From: Caloranaerobacter sp. TR13
GTDB lineage: Bacteria; Bacillota; Clostridia; Tissierellales; Thermohalobacteraceae
Direction: 5' to 3'
Length of the DNA: 64,000 nucleotides
Assembly (NCBI RefSeq): GCF_001316435.1
Contig: NZ_JXLL01000002.1
Location: forward strand, 186,001 to 250,000
This document shows, in pieces, positions 1 to 9,393 of the stretch. The position numbers were made by a program, and so were the translations under genes. How positions within the stretch are numbered: the first letter of the stretch is position 1; each line of letters begins with the position of its first letter. The notes under the pieces were generated by a model. The model had not been told where the DNA came from. It made no database searches and saw nothing but the letters and a program-made list of their open reading frames with translations.

Positions 1-2
1 AT

Positions 3-152
3 TTAAACCAAAAGAAAATGACAAATGTGGATGTTGACTATTTGAAAAAACAAAGCGAAATATTTGATGAATTACATAAACTTTTCATTAGAAACAATTA
101 TAAAACAATTAATAGAACTGAAACTAAGGAATTGTTTGAAAAAAATTGGTAG
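3..152 (+). CDS. C-terminal fragment of an unrecognised protein
   Basis: The frame beginning at base 3 stays open to a TAG at 150-152 and would encode the last 49 residues of a protein whose start lies before the window. The peptide is Lys/Asn/Glu rich and ends LFEKNW. It has no motif I recognise. Only the absence of stops, together with codon use like the neighbouring genes, supports it. An internal ATG at 18-20 has no ribosome binding site, so this is more likely a tail than a complete small gene. Confidence 0.35.
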   Translation, partial: LNQKKMTNVDVDYLKKQSEIFDELHKLFIRNNYKTINRTETKELFEKNW

Positions 153-271
153 AAAATGCAAGTAAATATTTCAATAATAAAATGAACAACCATTAATTTC
201 TAATAAACAAAATGATTCTTTTTCTTTATTACTACAATAATGTTAATTTTTCTATTAAAGGAGGTAAAAAA

Positions 272-907
272 GTGCAACATAAAAGAATTAAGTTACTGTT
301 AGTGTTATTTCTAATATTTATCTTAACTAGTTGCACAGTAAAAAATTTAGAAACGAATATTGGACAAATTAAGTTTAATGATATAAAATTTGTTGAAGAT
401 TATAATTATATAAAGAAAAGATTAAAACTAAGTGATAATGCTAAACTACAAAATTTATTTTTGACTCTGAATAATGATTATTATATAACTCTTTTACAGT
501 ATGAATTAATTGATTTTGATAATATAAATGACAAATATAAAATCTATCATATAAGTTTAATTAAAAAAGGTAATAAATATGAAATATATACTTCAGAAGG
601 TAATCTTTGTTTGCAGTATGATCAATTAATAGATGCGAAAAAATTTTTTCATATCATTGAAAACATAGATATAACTAAAATAATAAATGACAATAGTTCA
701 TTATACTACGATATATATGCCACTGGGAAATATGATATTGATGCAACTCACTCAGATAAAATATATATTATTGAAAAAAATGAAGTGAGAAAAGCAGATT
801 ATAAGACTGATATTGAAGGATATTATATTGATGTAACTGATGATAAAAGTGTATATAGACGTAGATATTTCTTCGGCAAAACTTTAGAGGATAAAAAAAT
901 TAAATAA
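272..907 (+). CDS. putative lipoprotein of unknown function
   Basis: Encodes 211 residues from a GTG at 272, chosen because AAAGGAGG ends just before it; upstream in-frame starts lack a binding site. Residues 1-21 form a lipoprotein signal: charged QHKRIK, a Leu/Phe-rich core, and the lipobox LTSC with Cys21 as the lipidated residue. The mature part is Lys/Asp/Tyr rich with no recognised domain. It is probably anchored to the outer face of the membrane. Only 57 bases separate it from the sucrose hydrolase gene, but nothing ties the two functions together. Function unknown. Confidence 0.75.
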   Translation: MQHKRIKLLLVLFLIFILTSCTVKNLETNIGQIKFNDIKFVEDYNYIKKRLKLSDNAKLQNLFLTLNNDYYITLLQYELIDFDNINDKYKIYHISLIKKGNKYEIYTSEGNLCLQYDQLIDAKKFFHIIENIDITKIINDNSSLYYDIYATGKYDIDATHSDKIYIIEKNEVRKADYKTDIEGYYIDVTDDKSVYRRRYFFGKTLEDKKIK

Positions 908-964
908 GACTCTTTAAATATTGTCCCTAAGACTTAAAAAAACAAGGCAGAAGGTGATGATAAT

Positions 965-2419
965 ATGAATAAATTAGAAAAGGCTAGAAACTATGTTAAA
1001 GAAAATAAGGACAAGATAAATAAAAAATATCGTATGACATATCATGTTATGGCTCCTGTTGGATGGATTAATGATCCAAATGGATTTTCATATTATAAAG
1101 GAGAGTACCATTTGTTTTATCAGTACCATCCCTATTCAAGCGAATGGGGACCTATGCATTGGGGGCATGTAAAAAGTAAGGATTTGATAAAATGGGAGGA
1201 CTTACCGGTGGCTATAGCGCCTGATATGCCTTATGATGCAGATGGCTGTTTTTCTGGTAGTGCAATAGAGCATGATGAGAAATTGTATTTAATATATACA
1301 GGACATATAGATAAGACAAAAAAGCCGGAAGATATAAGACAAATACAGAATATAGCTGTTTCTGAGGATGGTATAAACTTTACGAAAATTAAAGAGAACC
1401 CAGTAATTGGAACAGATACATTACCGCAAGAAGCAAAATCACAAGATTTTCGTGACCCAAAGGTATGGAAAAAGGGAGATTTATTTTATGTAGTAGTTGG
1501 TTCACGTAACGTTGATGGATCAGGACAAATTTTGATGTATAAATCAAAGGATTTAATTAATTGGGAGTTTGTAAATATAATTGCTAAAAGTTCAAACAAA
1601 ATAGGAAAGATGTGGGAATGTCCTGATTTCTTTGAAATAGATGGAAAAGATGTTTTAATAATATCTCCACAGTATTTGGAATCAAAAGGAGATCGTTTTA
1701 ATAATATATATTCTTCTATATATATGATAGGTTCATTAAATTATGAAAAAGGTATTTTTGTACATGAAGACTATTATGAAATTGATCACGGTTTTGACTT
1801 TTATGCCCCACAAACATTAATTGATGATAAAGGTCGAAGGATTATGATAGCTTGGATGAATGTATGGGACCGAAAATGGCCTACCCATGAATTAAAACAT
1901 GGATGGAATGGTGCTATGACATTACCACGTGTAATACAGTTAAAAGGTAATAAGATTACATTTAGTCCTGTTGAAGAAATAAAAAAATATCGAAATAACG
2001 AATATAGAGCAGTTGAAACAATAACTAATATTTCGAAAAGATTACCTTTTGATGGCTTTGCACTAGAAATAGAAGCATTGATTGATATTACCCATGCAGA
2101 TAGAGCCGGGTTTAAATTGTGTAAAGGTGACAAAGAAGAAACTATATTATATTTTAATAAAAGAGAAAATAAAGTTACTTTAGATAGGAATAACTCAGGT
2201 ATTGGTCCAGGTAGAGTAAGAAAAACTACTCCTAATGTTATAGAAAACAAAATTAAATTCCGTATTTTTGTTGATCGTTCAAGTATAGAAGTATTTATTA
2301 ATGATGGAGAACAAACAATGACAGCATTAATTTATCCATCAGATGAATCAAATTATTATGAAATTTTTGCAGATGGAACAGCTCAATTTCTAATTACAAA
2401 GTGGGATATTAAGTTGTAA
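965..2419 (+). CDS. sucrose-6-phosphate hydrolase / beta-fructofuranosidase (GH32)
   Basis: A 484-residue glycoside hydrolase family 32 enzyme that splits the fructosyl bond of sucrose or sucrose-6-phosphate. The three family landmarks are present: WINDPNG at 34-40 with nucleophile Asp37, FRDP with transition-state Asp164, and WECPDFF with acid/base Glu218. The five-bladed propeller is followed from about residue 340 by the usual beta-sandwich, ending in a typical DRSSIEVFINDGEQTMT stretch. There is no signal peptide, so it acts in the cytoplasm, as expected for sugar phosphates brought in by a PTS. The fructokinase gene starts 11 bases downstream. No sucrose PTS gene is visible; it may lie upstream of the window. 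Confidence 0.93.
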   Translation: MNKLEKARNYVKENKDKINKKYRMTYHVMAPVGWINDPNGFSYYKGEYHLFYQYHPYSSEWGPMHWGHVKSKDLIKWEDLPVAIAPDMPYDADGCFSGSAIEHDEKLYLIYTGHIDKTKKPEDIRQIQNIAVSEDGINFTKIKENPVIGTDTLPQEAKSQDFRDPKVWKKGDLFYVVVGSRNVDGSGQILMYKSKDLINWEFVNIIAKSSNKIGKMWECPDFFEIDGKDVLIISPQYLESKGDRFNNIYSSIYMIGSLNYEKGIFVHEDYYEIDHGFDFYAPQTLIDDKGRRIMIAWMNVWDRKWPTHELKHGWNGAMTLPRVIQLKGNKITFSPVEEIKKYRNNEYRAVETITNISKRLPFDGFALEIEALIDITHADRAGFKLCKGDKEETILYFNKRENKVTLDRNNSGIGPGRVRKTTPNVIENKIKFRIFVDRSSIEVFINDGEQTMTALIYPSDESNYYEIFADGTAQFLITKWDIKL

Positions 2420-2430
2420 GAGGTGATTAG

Positions 2431-3432
2431 GTGTCTAAGTTAATTTCTATTGGAGAAGTATTGATAGATTTTATACCTATGCAAAAGGGAGTTAAGTTAA
2501 AAGATGTATTAGCTTTTGAACGTGTAGCAGGTGGTGCACCAGCTAATGTTGCAGCATGTGTTGCCAAACTTGGAAAGGAAAGTCTTATTATTTCCAAACT
2601 TGGAGAAGATGCTTTTGGGGATTATTTAATAGAAGTACTAAATAAAGCTGGAGTTGATACAAAAAATATAATACGCACTACAAAGGCAAATACAGCATTA
2701 GCTTTTGTATCACTTACAAGCGAAGGAGAACGTGATTTTTCATTCTACCGTAATCCAAGTGCGGATATGTTGTTAAGCCCAGATGAAATAGATGAGGCTT
2801 TATTTGAGAGGGGAGATGTGTTACATTTTTGTTCAGTAGATTTAATAGACGCTCCTGTAAAAAAGGCACATCTTAGGGCTATTGAATATGCAGAAAAAAA
2901 TGGCACTATAATTAGCTTTGACCCAAATGTGCGTTTACCTTTATGGAATAATGCAGAAGAATGTAGAAAGACAATTAGAGAATTTATTCCTATTGCTGAT
3001 ATATTAAAAGTAAGTGATGATGAGTTGAAATTTATTACAGGTATTGAAGATGAAAAAGAAGCAATAGAATCATTATTTATTGGTAAAGTTAAGGTGATTT
3101 TATATACAAAAGGGAAACAAGGAGCAGAAGTTTTTACAAGATATAATAAAGTATATGAACCAGCATTTAAAATTGACGTAGTAGATACAACTGGCGCAGG
3201 AGATTCATTTATTGGTGCATTCATTTATCAATTATTATATAGAAATGAGCAAATTGAAACATTAGAAAGATTAACAGATAATATAGAAGAGTTAAAATCA
3301 ATTCTTCGTTTTGCAAATGCAGCAGGTGCAATTGTAGCATCTAGAAAAGGAGCTTTATTATCGATGCCAACAGTAGATGAAGTAAAGGAGTTTATGATGA
3401 GACAGAAAAATTATATTGAATTTAAAAAATAG
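2431..3432 (+). CDS. fructokinase (PfkB/ribokinase family)
   Basis: Encodes 333 residues from a GTG at 2431 preceded by AAGAGGTGAT. It is a PfkB-family sugar kinase: the N-terminal GGAPANVAA signature at about 33-41 and the C-terminal DTTGAGDSFIGAF motif with catalytic base Asp258. It would phosphorylate the fructose released by the adjacent GH32 enzyme to fructose-6-phosphate, so the pair forms a compact sucrose-use operon. Length is normal for the family. Substrate is inferred from the partner gene; other PfkB sugars are possible from sequence alone. Confidence 0.9.
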   Translation: MSKLISIGEVLIDFIPMQKGVKLKDVLAFERVAGGAPANVAACVAKLGKESLIISKLGEDAFGDYLIEVLNKAGVDTKNIIRTTKANTALAFVSLTSEGERDFSFYRNPSADMLLSPDEIDEALFERGDVLHFCSVDLIDAPVKKAHLRAIEYAEKNGTIISFDPNVRLPLWNNAEECRKTIREFIPIADILKVSDDELKFITGIEDEKEAIESLFIGKVKVILYTKGKQGAEVFTRYNKVYEPAFKIDVVDTTGAGDSFIGAFIYQLLYRNEQIETLERLTDNIEELKSILRFANAAGAIVASRKGALLSMPTVDEVKEFMMRQKNYIEFKK

Positions 3433-3498
3433 ATATATCTTTAAAAGACTGATATTTTAAGATAGTTAAAAACTTTTAATAGCATTATTTACAAGATG

Positions 3499-3535
3499 AT
3501 CCTCTTTGCTTCCATATTTGCAAAGAGGATTTTTT
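3499..3535 (+). terminator. intrinsic terminator of the sucrose operon
   Basis: A perfect 11-bp stem (3499-3509 with 3520-3530, ATCCTCTTTGC and its complement), a 10-base loop and a T run. It lies 67 bases after the fructokinase stop. Confidence 0.85.
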
Positions 3536-4016
3536 CTTCCGTAAGTTCCTATTTTATTTATTTTTTTATCATTATTAAATGCTGGTTTTTAAAAGATCCA
3601 GTAAGTTTAATAGGGTTTATCAAAAGATTTCTACATTTTATTTGTTAATTTATTGATTTGTTTTAGGGTGAAACTGGGTAAAATGCTTAGAAAGTTAATG
3701 TTATAAAGTTCAGAACTATCATAACAGATTATATTGATTAAAAATCATATTTAGACAAGAAAGAATAAATGATATAGGACTAAAATACTATTTTGGCAAT
3801 AAATATCAAATAGACTCATAAAATTGAATTTTAGAAAAATATAGTATTAATGTGAAGGTAAATAAGTTTAATATGAAATCGATTTTTAAACGATATACTA
3901 TCTATGTTTAAAACCTCCTAATAAATGCACTTACTTTATATGAAGGGGGTTGATTCCAATGTACATTAATGAATGACTTAAAGAGTATATTATATATTAA
4001 AAAGGAAGGAGTTTGA
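3536..4016. other. 480-base AT-rich intergenic region
   Basis: No gene is supported on either strand; all open stretches are short and lack binding sites. Near 3940-3976 a GAAGGGGG is followed by the five-codon frame MYINE, which is probably chance. The region presumably contains the protease promoter, but I could not fix a convincing -35/-10 pair. Confidence 0.5.
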
Positions 4017-5747
4017 ATGAAAGGTATGATCAGAAATAAAAAGATAGTTTCAATATTATTATTTATTCTTATGCTAATTTCAGTTACTAGTTATGGTTTT
4101 GCATTTAATGAAAAAAACAATGTTGAGAAACCAAAAGTAAAATTACAGCAAAAGGATATTGTTAGAATTTATGACTCTAACAAAGATAAATTATTTGAAA
4201 ATTTATCTGAAAAAATGAATAAAACTGCAGATAACGAAGAAATTCCAGTTATAGTTGTATTCAAAGAAAAATTAAATTTTATGAAAAAAAATGATATAAA
4301 GAAACTAATAGGTAATTATATAACAAAACATGAATATAAAAATATACCTGCAATAGCTATGAAATTGAAAAAAAGCCAAATTAACAAATTGTCTAAGTTA
4401 GATATAGTTGCTCATATTGAATATGATGAACCTGTTAAAGCTTCTATGGATACAGCAAATTATTGGTTCGGTGCAGAGAAAGCGAGAAATGATTTTTATG
4501 TGAATGGAGATAGAGATGGAAATATAAACAACTATACTAAGAATGATGTCGTTGTTGCAGTGATTGATACTGGTATAGACGGAAATCATGTTGATTTAGA
4601 TGGTGGAAAGATAATAGGATGGAAAGATTTTGTAAATAATCAGCCTTTACCTTATGATGACAATGGTCACGGTACTCATGTAGCTGGAATTATTGCTGGT
4701 GAAGGAGATGGAAATCCTAACTATACAGGTGTTGCAAAAGGTACAGCTTTAGTAGGGCTCAAGGTTTTAGACAGTCAAGGTAATGGCTCAATGAGTGATG
4801 TAACAGCAGCTATAGATTGGTGTATCACAAATAAAGATGTTTATGGTATAGATGTAATTAATTTAAGTTTGGGAACAAGTGGAAGTTCTGATGGTACAGA
4901 TTCAACTTCATTAGCTGTAAATAATGCGGTTAATAATGGGATTGTTGTTGTAGTAGCAGCAGGAAATGATGGACCTAATAAATATACAATAGGTTCACCG
5001 GGTGCAGCTGAGAAAGCTATAACAGTAGCAGCAATGGCAGACGTTGGAGAAAATGGATTTAGTCTAGCTGATTTTTCAAGTAGAGGACCTACTGCTGATG
5101 AGAGGATAAAGCCAGATATTGCATCACCTGGATATAATATAACTGCTCCAAAAGCAAATACAACAAATGGTTATGTAACATATAGTGGAACAAGTATGGC
5201 AACACCTTTTACAGCAGGAATAGTAGCTTTGATGCTAGATGCAAATCCTAATTTGACACCTACTCAAATTAAAAATATCTTAACTTCTACAGCTCATGAT
5301 TGGGGCCCATATGGCAAAGATATAGAATATGGAAATGGTAGACTTGATGGATATGAAGCTATAAAACAAGCAGGTAGTTATAGCGGTAATAACATACCTT
5401 TACCAGATTACATGTATGGGACAGAAAGTTTATCAGGATCTGGAGCATCTGATATTTGGGAGTTTACAGTAGATAATACAAACTACCCTATAGCTATAAC
5501 TTTGATAATACCTAATTGGACATATTGGCTCTGGGGTGGAACACCTGATTTTGATGTTTACTTATATGATTCTAACGGAAACACTGTAGCTTCTTCAACT
5601 GGAACAAAAAGACAAGAGAATATTAATTTTGTACCTTCAAGTACAGGCATATATAGAATTGAAGTGTATTCATATTCAGGTAGTGGAAGTTATTTCTTTG
5701 ATTTAAGTACAGGTGGATATAACTTAGTATTAAAACAAGATCAGTAG
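4017..5747 (+). CDS. secreted subtilisin-family serine protease (S8) with C-terminal PPC-like domain
   Basis: A 576-residue preproprotein. An N-terminal signal peptide (residues 1-30) is followed by an inhibitor-type propeptide to about residue 145, then the S8 catalytic domain with Asp184 (VIDTGID), His218 (NGHGTHVAG) and Ser393 (SGTSMATP). The last ~110 residues (from about 465) look like a bacterial pre-peptidase C-terminal beta-sandwich, with a DFDVYLYDSNGN stretch. It should be exported and act outside the cell as a general protease. AAGGAAGGAG sits just ahead of the ATG. It is monocistronic, with long non-coding DNA before it and a strong terminator after it. Confidence 0.93.
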   Translation: MKGMIRNKKIVSILLFILMLISVTSYGFAFNEKNNVEKPKVKLQQKDIVRIYDSNKDKLFENLSEKMNKTADNEEIPVIVVFKEKLNFMKKNDIKKLIGNYITKHEYKNIPAIAMKLKKSQINKLSKLDIVAHIEYDEPVKASMDTANYWFGAEKARNDFYVNGDRDGNINNYTKNDVVVAVIDTGIDGNHVDLDGGKIIGWKDFVNNQPLPYDDNGHGTHVAGIIAGEGDGNPNYTGVAKGTALVGLKVLDSQGNGSMSDVTAAIDWCITNKDVYGIDVINLSLGTSGSSDGTDSTSLAVNNAVNNGIVVVVAAGNDGPNKYTIGSPGAAEKAITVAAMADVGENGFSLADFSSRGPTADERIKPDIASPGYNITAPKANTTNGYVTYSGTSMATPFTAGIVALMLDANPNLTPTQIKNILTSTAHDWGPYGKDIEYGNGRLDGYEAIKQAGSYSGNNIPLPDYMYGTESLSGSGASDIWEFTVDNTNYPIAITLIIPNWTYWLWGGTPDFDVYLYDSNGNTVASSTGTKRQENINFVPSSTGIYRIEVYSYSGSGSYFFDLSTGGYNLVLKQDQ

Positions 5748-5765
5748 AATTAAATTAACTATTTT

Positions 5766-5808
5766 AATCAAAAAATCCTCTGATTAAAAATCAGAGGATT
5801 TTTTGATT
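5766..5808 (+). terminator. long hairpin terminator after the protease
   Basis: A perfect 20-bp stem (5766-5785 with 5789-5808) with a 3-base loop. A-rich and T-rich arms on both sides would let it work in either direction. Confidence 0.85.
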
Positions 5809-5823
5809 AAAATGAAAAAAAGA

Positions 5824-5853
5824 TTGCTTTTTGCACATACTAAGTGTATACTA
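5824..5853 (+). promoter_or_regulatory. candidate sigma-A promoter of the helicase gene
   Basis: TTGCTT at 5824-5829 and TATACT at 5848-5853 with an 18-base spacer, about 33 bases before the helicase start. The -35 box is weak. Confidence 0.35.
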
Positions 5854-5886
5854 GTTAAGTTAAGTAAATACGGAGTGAGGTAAAAT

Positions 5887-7470
5887 ATGATAAAAATAGG
5901 ATTTAAAGATTTAATGCTATCAAATGAAATAGTAAAGGCAATTGAAGATATGGGCTTTGAAGAGCCTTCTCCAATTCAAGCCAAAGCTATACCTTTATTA
6001 ATGGAAGGAAAGGATGTAATTGGGCAGGCTCAAACTGGTACAGGTAAAACAGCAGCTTTTGGAATTCCTGTTTTAGAGAAAATGCAGCCAGAAAATAAGA
6101 AATTACAAGCTTTAATTTTATGCCCAACAAGAGAGCTAGCTATTCAAGTTTCAGAAGAATTAAGAAGACTTTCAAAGTATAAAAGCAATATTAAAATATT
6201 ACCTATTTATGGTGGTCAGCCTATAGAGCGACAAATAAAGGCTCTAAAAAAGGGCATACATATTGTAGTTGGTACTCCTGGTCGTATTATGGACCATATG
6301 CGTCGTCGTACTTTGAAAATGGATAATCTTAAGATGGTAATATTAGATGAAGCAGATGAAATGTTAGATATGGGATTTAGAGATGATATAGAAACAATAC
6401 TAAAAGAAGTGCCTAAAGAAAGACAAACAGTAATGTTTTCGGCTACTATGCCTAAACCTATTCTTGAGCTAACAAGAAAATATCAAAAGAAACCACAATT
6501 AGTTAAGGTAGTGCACAAACAACTTACAGTTCCAAATATTGAACAAATATATTTTGAGGTAAAAGAAAAAACGAAATTAGAAGTTTTATCTCGTTTAATT
6601 GATATGTATAATCCTAAACTTTCTTTGGTTTTTTGTAATACGAAGAAGCGAGTGGATGAACTTGTTTCGCAGTTACAGGGAAGAGGTTATTTTGCAGATG
6701 GCCTTCATGGAGATATGAAACAATCTCAACGAGATAGAGTAATGTCAAAATTTAGAAATGGTACAATAGAGATTTTGGTAGCAACTGATGTAGCAGCTAG
6801 AGGTATTGATGTTGATGATGTTGAAGCTGTATTTAATTATGATTTACCAAGAGATGAAGAATATTATGTACACAGAATAGGAAGAACTGGACGTGCGGGT
6901 AAATCAGGCCGAGCTTTTAACTTTGTAGTAGGTAAAGAAATTTACAAACTAAAAGAAATACAGAAATATACAAAAACTAAGATTATGCGCCATGATATTC
7001 CTAGTATTAATGATGTAGAAGAAATTAGAACTAATTTATTCTTAGAAAAAGTAAAAGCTATTATGGAAGAAGGACATATGACTAGATATATTAAATATAT
7101 TGAAAGATTACTAGAAGAAGACTATACTTCTATAGATATAGCAGCAGCTTTACTAAAAATGGCTATGGGAGAACAAAGTAAAGAAGAACTTGAACTTAAT
7201 AATGAATTTGAGAATACAGGTGCAGAGCCAGGAATGGTAAGATTATTTATTAATGTTGGCAGAAAGCATAAAGTAAAGGCTAAGGATATTGTAGGTGCAA
7301 TTGCTGGTGAAACAGGGCTTTCTGGTAAACTGATAGGAATAATCGATGTTTTCGATAGATACACTTTTGTAGAAGTACCAAAGGAATATGCAAAAGAAGT
7401 GCTAATGATTATGAAAAATAATAAAATAAAGGGAAATAAGATTAATATTGAACCTGCTAACTCAAGGTAA
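5887..7470 (+). CDS. DEAD-box ATP-dependent RNA helicase with DbpA-type RNA-binding tail
   Basis: A 527-residue DEAD-box helicase that remodels RNA duplexes using ATP, probably in ribosome assembly or cold/mRNA handling. Motifs appear in order: Q-motif region, AQTGTGKT (48-55), PTRELA, DEAD (154-157), SAT, and HRIGRTGRAGK in the second RecA domain. The final ~75 residues (GMVRLFINVGRK onward) resemble the DbpA RNA-binding fold, which in family members binds structured rRNA. CshA/DeaD-like naming is possible, but the exact orthologue cannot be set from sequence alone. GGAGTGAGG precedes the ATG; a terminator follows immediately. Confidence 0.93.
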   Translation: MIKIGFKDLMLSNEIVKAIEDMGFEEPSPIQAKAIPLLMEGKDVIGQAQTGTGKTAAFGIPVLEKMQPENKKLQALILCPTRELAIQVSEELRRLSKYKSNIKILPIYGGQPIERQIKALKKGIHIVVGTPGRIMDHMRRRTLKMDNLKMVILDEADEMLDMGFRDDIETILKEVPKERQTVMFSATMPKPILELTRKYQKKPQLVKVVHKQLTVPNIEQIYFEVKEKTKLEVLSRLIDMYNPKLSLVFCNTKKRVDELVSQLQGRGYFADGLHGDMKQSQRDRVMSKFRNGTIEILVATDVAARGIDVDDVEAVFNYDLPRDEEYYVHRIGRTGRAGKSGRAFNFVVGKEIYKLKEIQKYTKTKIMRHDIPSINDVEEIRTNLFLEKVKAIMEEGHMTRYIKYIERLLEEDYTSIDIAAALLKMAMGEQSKEELELNNEFENTGAEPGMVRLFINVGRKHKVKAKDIVGAIAGETGLSGKLIGIIDVFDRYTFVEVPKEYAKEVLMIMKNNKIKGNKINIEPANSR

Positions 7471-7476
7471 ATAAAT

Positions 7477-7506
7477 AAAAGAGCCTATATAAAGGCTCTT
7501 TTTGTA
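7477..7506 (+). terminator. terminator after the helicase
   Basis: AAAAGAGCCT (7477-7486) pairs with AGGCTCTTTT (7493-7502), followed by further T residues. Confidence 0.8.
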
Positions 7507-7559
7507 ATAGAGAATTTATATGAATTAGTATTTTTACAGCTTACATGCAATACTAGATT

Positions 7560-7670
7560 TTAGTATCTGTAATAATTACATAAAATAATTACTAATAATA
7601 GGAAGAAGAATAACAATTCTGTACCTTGGCCATCCATTATTTGTGCAAATAAGCTTTTGCCTTCAGCCAT
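7560..7670 (-). CDS. very small hydrophobic membrane protein (paralogue of the 32.3 kb one)
   Basis: A 36-residue protein read on the minus strand: ATG at 7670, stop at 7560. AAGGAGG lies just upstream. It begins MAEGKSLF and then has one hydrophobic segment, ELLFFFLLLVIILCNYYRY. The start MAEG and the LLFFFLLLV core recur in the 51-residue protein at 32295-32450, which supports both as genes. It probably inserts as a single helix in the membrane. Small Phe/Leu/Gly-rich proteins like this are common in spore-formers (YjcZ-like group), but assignment to that family is a guess. It lies between the helicase terminator and the parvulin promoter. Confidence 0.7.
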   Translation of the reverse strand: MAEGKSLFAQIMDGQGTELLFFFLLLVIILCNYYRY

Positions 7671-7761
7671 TTAAACAACCTCCTTAACTAAAAATATTAT
7701 GTTGTAAATACTTTCTAATATAAATTATGTTAATCAATTTTTTTTGTGAATAAAATAAATT

Positions 7762-7791
7762 TTGGACATGACATCTTTTTTATGTTATTAT
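7762..7791 (+). promoter_or_regulatory. candidate promoter of the parvulin gene
   Basis: TTGGAC (7762-7767) and TATTAT (7786-7791) with an 18-base spacer, about 35 bases before the start codon. Confidence 0.4.
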
Positions 7792-7825
7792 AGCAGTATA
7801 TTTTAACGAAAAGGAGAGTTTATTA

Positions 7826-8575
7826 ATGGAGCAAAATAAAGTTTTAGCAACTGTAAATGGCAAGCAGATAACAGAAAAGGATGTAGATTTACTTCTTAGA
7901 AAATTAGGTCCTCAAAGAGCAATGCAATTCTATTCAGAAGAAGGAAGAAAAAGACTATTAGATGAACTTATTAATCAAGAACTTATTTATTTAGATGCTT
8001 TGGAAAATGGGCTAGATAATAATGAAGACTTTTTAACAGAATTAGAATATATGAAACAGAACTTATTGAAACAGTTTGCAGTTAGAAAATTGCTAGATAA
8101 TATATCTATTGATGAAGAAGAGCTTATTTCTTTCTATAATAGCAATAAGGAGAATTTTAAAAAGTTAGCGTCAGTTAGAGCTAGACATATACTTGTAGAT
8201 ACAGAAAGTGAAGCTAATGAAATAATAGAAGAAATAAAAAATGGATTAGGGTTTGAAGAGGCAGCAAAAAAATATTCTAAGTGTCCGTCAAAGGCTAATG
8301 GTGGAGATTTAGGATATTTTACAAGAGGTAAAATGGTTAAAGAATTTGAAAATGCTTCATTTGAATTAGAAAAAGGACAAATGAGTGAGCCAGTAAAAAC
8401 TAGTTTTGGTTATCATATAATTGAAGTATTAGATAAAAAGGAAGAAGAAATTAGTCCTTTTGAAGAAGTAAAAGAGCAAATTAAAAACCAGTTAATTGCA
8501 GCTAAACAAAATGAAGTTTATTTCAAGAAAATTGAAGAGTTAAAAAATATATATGAAGTAAAAGTAAATCTTTAA
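7826..8575 (+). CDS. parvulin-type peptidyl-prolyl isomerase
   Basis: A 249-residue protein with an N-terminal SurA/PrsA-like chaperone helix region (about 1-100) and a parvulin rotamase domain at about 110-200. The latter has the family hallmarks ARHILV, GGDLGYFTRGKMVKEFE and SFGYHIIEV. It would speed cis-trans isomerisation of Xaa-Pro bonds and hold unfolded chains. Unlike PrsA it has no signal peptide or lipobox, so it is likely cytoplasmic. AAAGGAGAG precedes the ATG; the gene is single with its own promoter and terminator. Confidence 0.9.
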   Translation: MEQNKVLATVNGKQITEKDVDLLLRKLGPQRAMQFYSEEGRKRLLDELINQELIYLDALENGLDNNEDFLTELEYMKQNLLKQFAVRKLLDNISIDEEELISFYNSNKENFKKLASVRARHILVDTESEANEIIEEIKNGLGFEEAAKKYSKCPSKANGGDLGYFTRGKMVKEFENASFELEKGQMSEPVKTSFGYHIIEVLDKKEEEISPFEEVKEQIKNQLIAAKQNEVYFKKIEELKNIYEVKVNL

Positions 8576-8609
8576 AAAATATCTCTAGCATATGCTAGAG
8601 ATATTTTTT
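8574..8609 (+). terminator. palindromic terminator after the parvulin gene
   Basis: A 36-base perfect palindrome centred at 8591/8592, starting AAAAAATATC and ending in six T. It overlaps the stop codon region. Confidence 0.8.
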
Positions 8610-8656
8610 AGCAAGAAAAATAGTGGGTAATAATATTATATATAAAAAGCTATTCA

Positions 8657-8685
8657 TTGTTTTTTTTAGTCGATTATTGTAAAAT
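8657..8685 (+). promoter_or_regulatory. candidate promoter of the PAP2 gene
   Basis: TTGTTT (8657-8662) and TAAAAT (8680-8685) with a 17-base spacer, 36 bases before the start. Confidence 0.4.
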
Positions 8686-8720
8686 AGAATTAAGTACATT
8701 ATAATTAAAGGATGATTTGA

Positions 8721-9263
8721 ATGAATAAAGTTGTAAATTTTGTTAATAGAGGAGATATAAAGTTATTTTATATTATAAATGATAAAATAAAGTGTAATTT
8801 TCTTGATAAAATCATACCTTTACTGACTAATTTAGGAGGCGCTATAACAACTATATTAACTTGTTTTATTTTAATATATTTTGGAAATGATGAAGTCAAA
8901 ATAGTTGGTTATAAATCATTAGCTGCTCTTAGTACGAGTCATATTATGGTACATTTTTTGAAGAAAATATTTACTAGAGAGAGACCTTTTATTAAGTTAG
9001 AGAAAATTAATACCTTTAAAAATAAACTTTTTGATTATTCATTTCCTTCTGGACATACAACAGCAATATTTTCAATATGTGTAACTTTAGCATTAAATTT
9101 CTCAGTTTTTACAATGTTCTTTATAGCTATAGCATTTGTCGTAGGTTTATCTAGAGTTTATATGGGAGTACATTATCCATCTGATGTTCTGGTTGGAATG
9201 GTTATAGGTACAATTTTTGCGGTAACTAATAATGTATTTATAGACATGCTTATTTTTGCTTAA
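8721..9263 (+). CDS. PAP2-family membrane phosphatase
   Basis: A 180-residue integral membrane protein with about five hydrophobic segments. The three PAP2 phosphatase motifs are visible: KKIFTRERPF, SFPSGHTT and SRVYMGVHYPSDVLVG. Family members remove phosphate from lipid pyrophosphates or phosphatidyl lipids on the outer face of the membrane; undecaprenyl-diphosphate (BcrC-like) is a plausible substrate but is not shown. AAAGGATGA sits ahead of the ATG. Downstream is the manganese riboswitch, which belongs to the next gene. Confidence 0.88.
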   Translation: MNKVVNFVNRGDIKLFYIINDKIKCNFLDKIIPLLTNLGGAITTILTCFILIYFGNDEVKIVGYKSLAALSTSHIMVHFLKKIFTRERPFIKLEKINTFKNKLFDYSFPSGHTTAIFSICVTLALNFSVFTMFFIAIAFVVGLSRVYMGVHYPSDVLVGMVIGTIFAVTNNVFIDMLIFA

Positions 9264-9285
9264 TTATGTTGAAAAGTTAGATTTT

Positions 9286-9393
9286 AGCTAAAAGGGAGTA
9301 GCTGCGAAATATTCGCAAATAGAATCAACATACTGGTATTATACCTGGTTCTATTTACTTTAGAATTATCCTAAAGGAGCGAGACTTTTAGCT
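9286..9393 (+). promoter_or_regulatory. yybP-ykoY manganese riboswitch aptamer
   Basis: The stretch carries the conserved pieces of the yybP-ykoY class: AAAGGGAGTAGC on the 5' side, CAACATACTGG in the middle and GGAGCGAGACTTTT on the 3' side. AGCTAAAAG (9286-9294) pairs with CTTTTAGCT (9385-9393) as P1. In this class Mn2+ docks two loops and stabilises P1. It lies directly in front of a TMEM165/UPF0016 transporter, one of the known target families. Confidence 0.9.

Noticed and set aside
1801-2250. 149-codon minus-strand frame inside the GH32 gene
   Set aside because: Antisense shadow; the plus-strand protein carries all family motifs.
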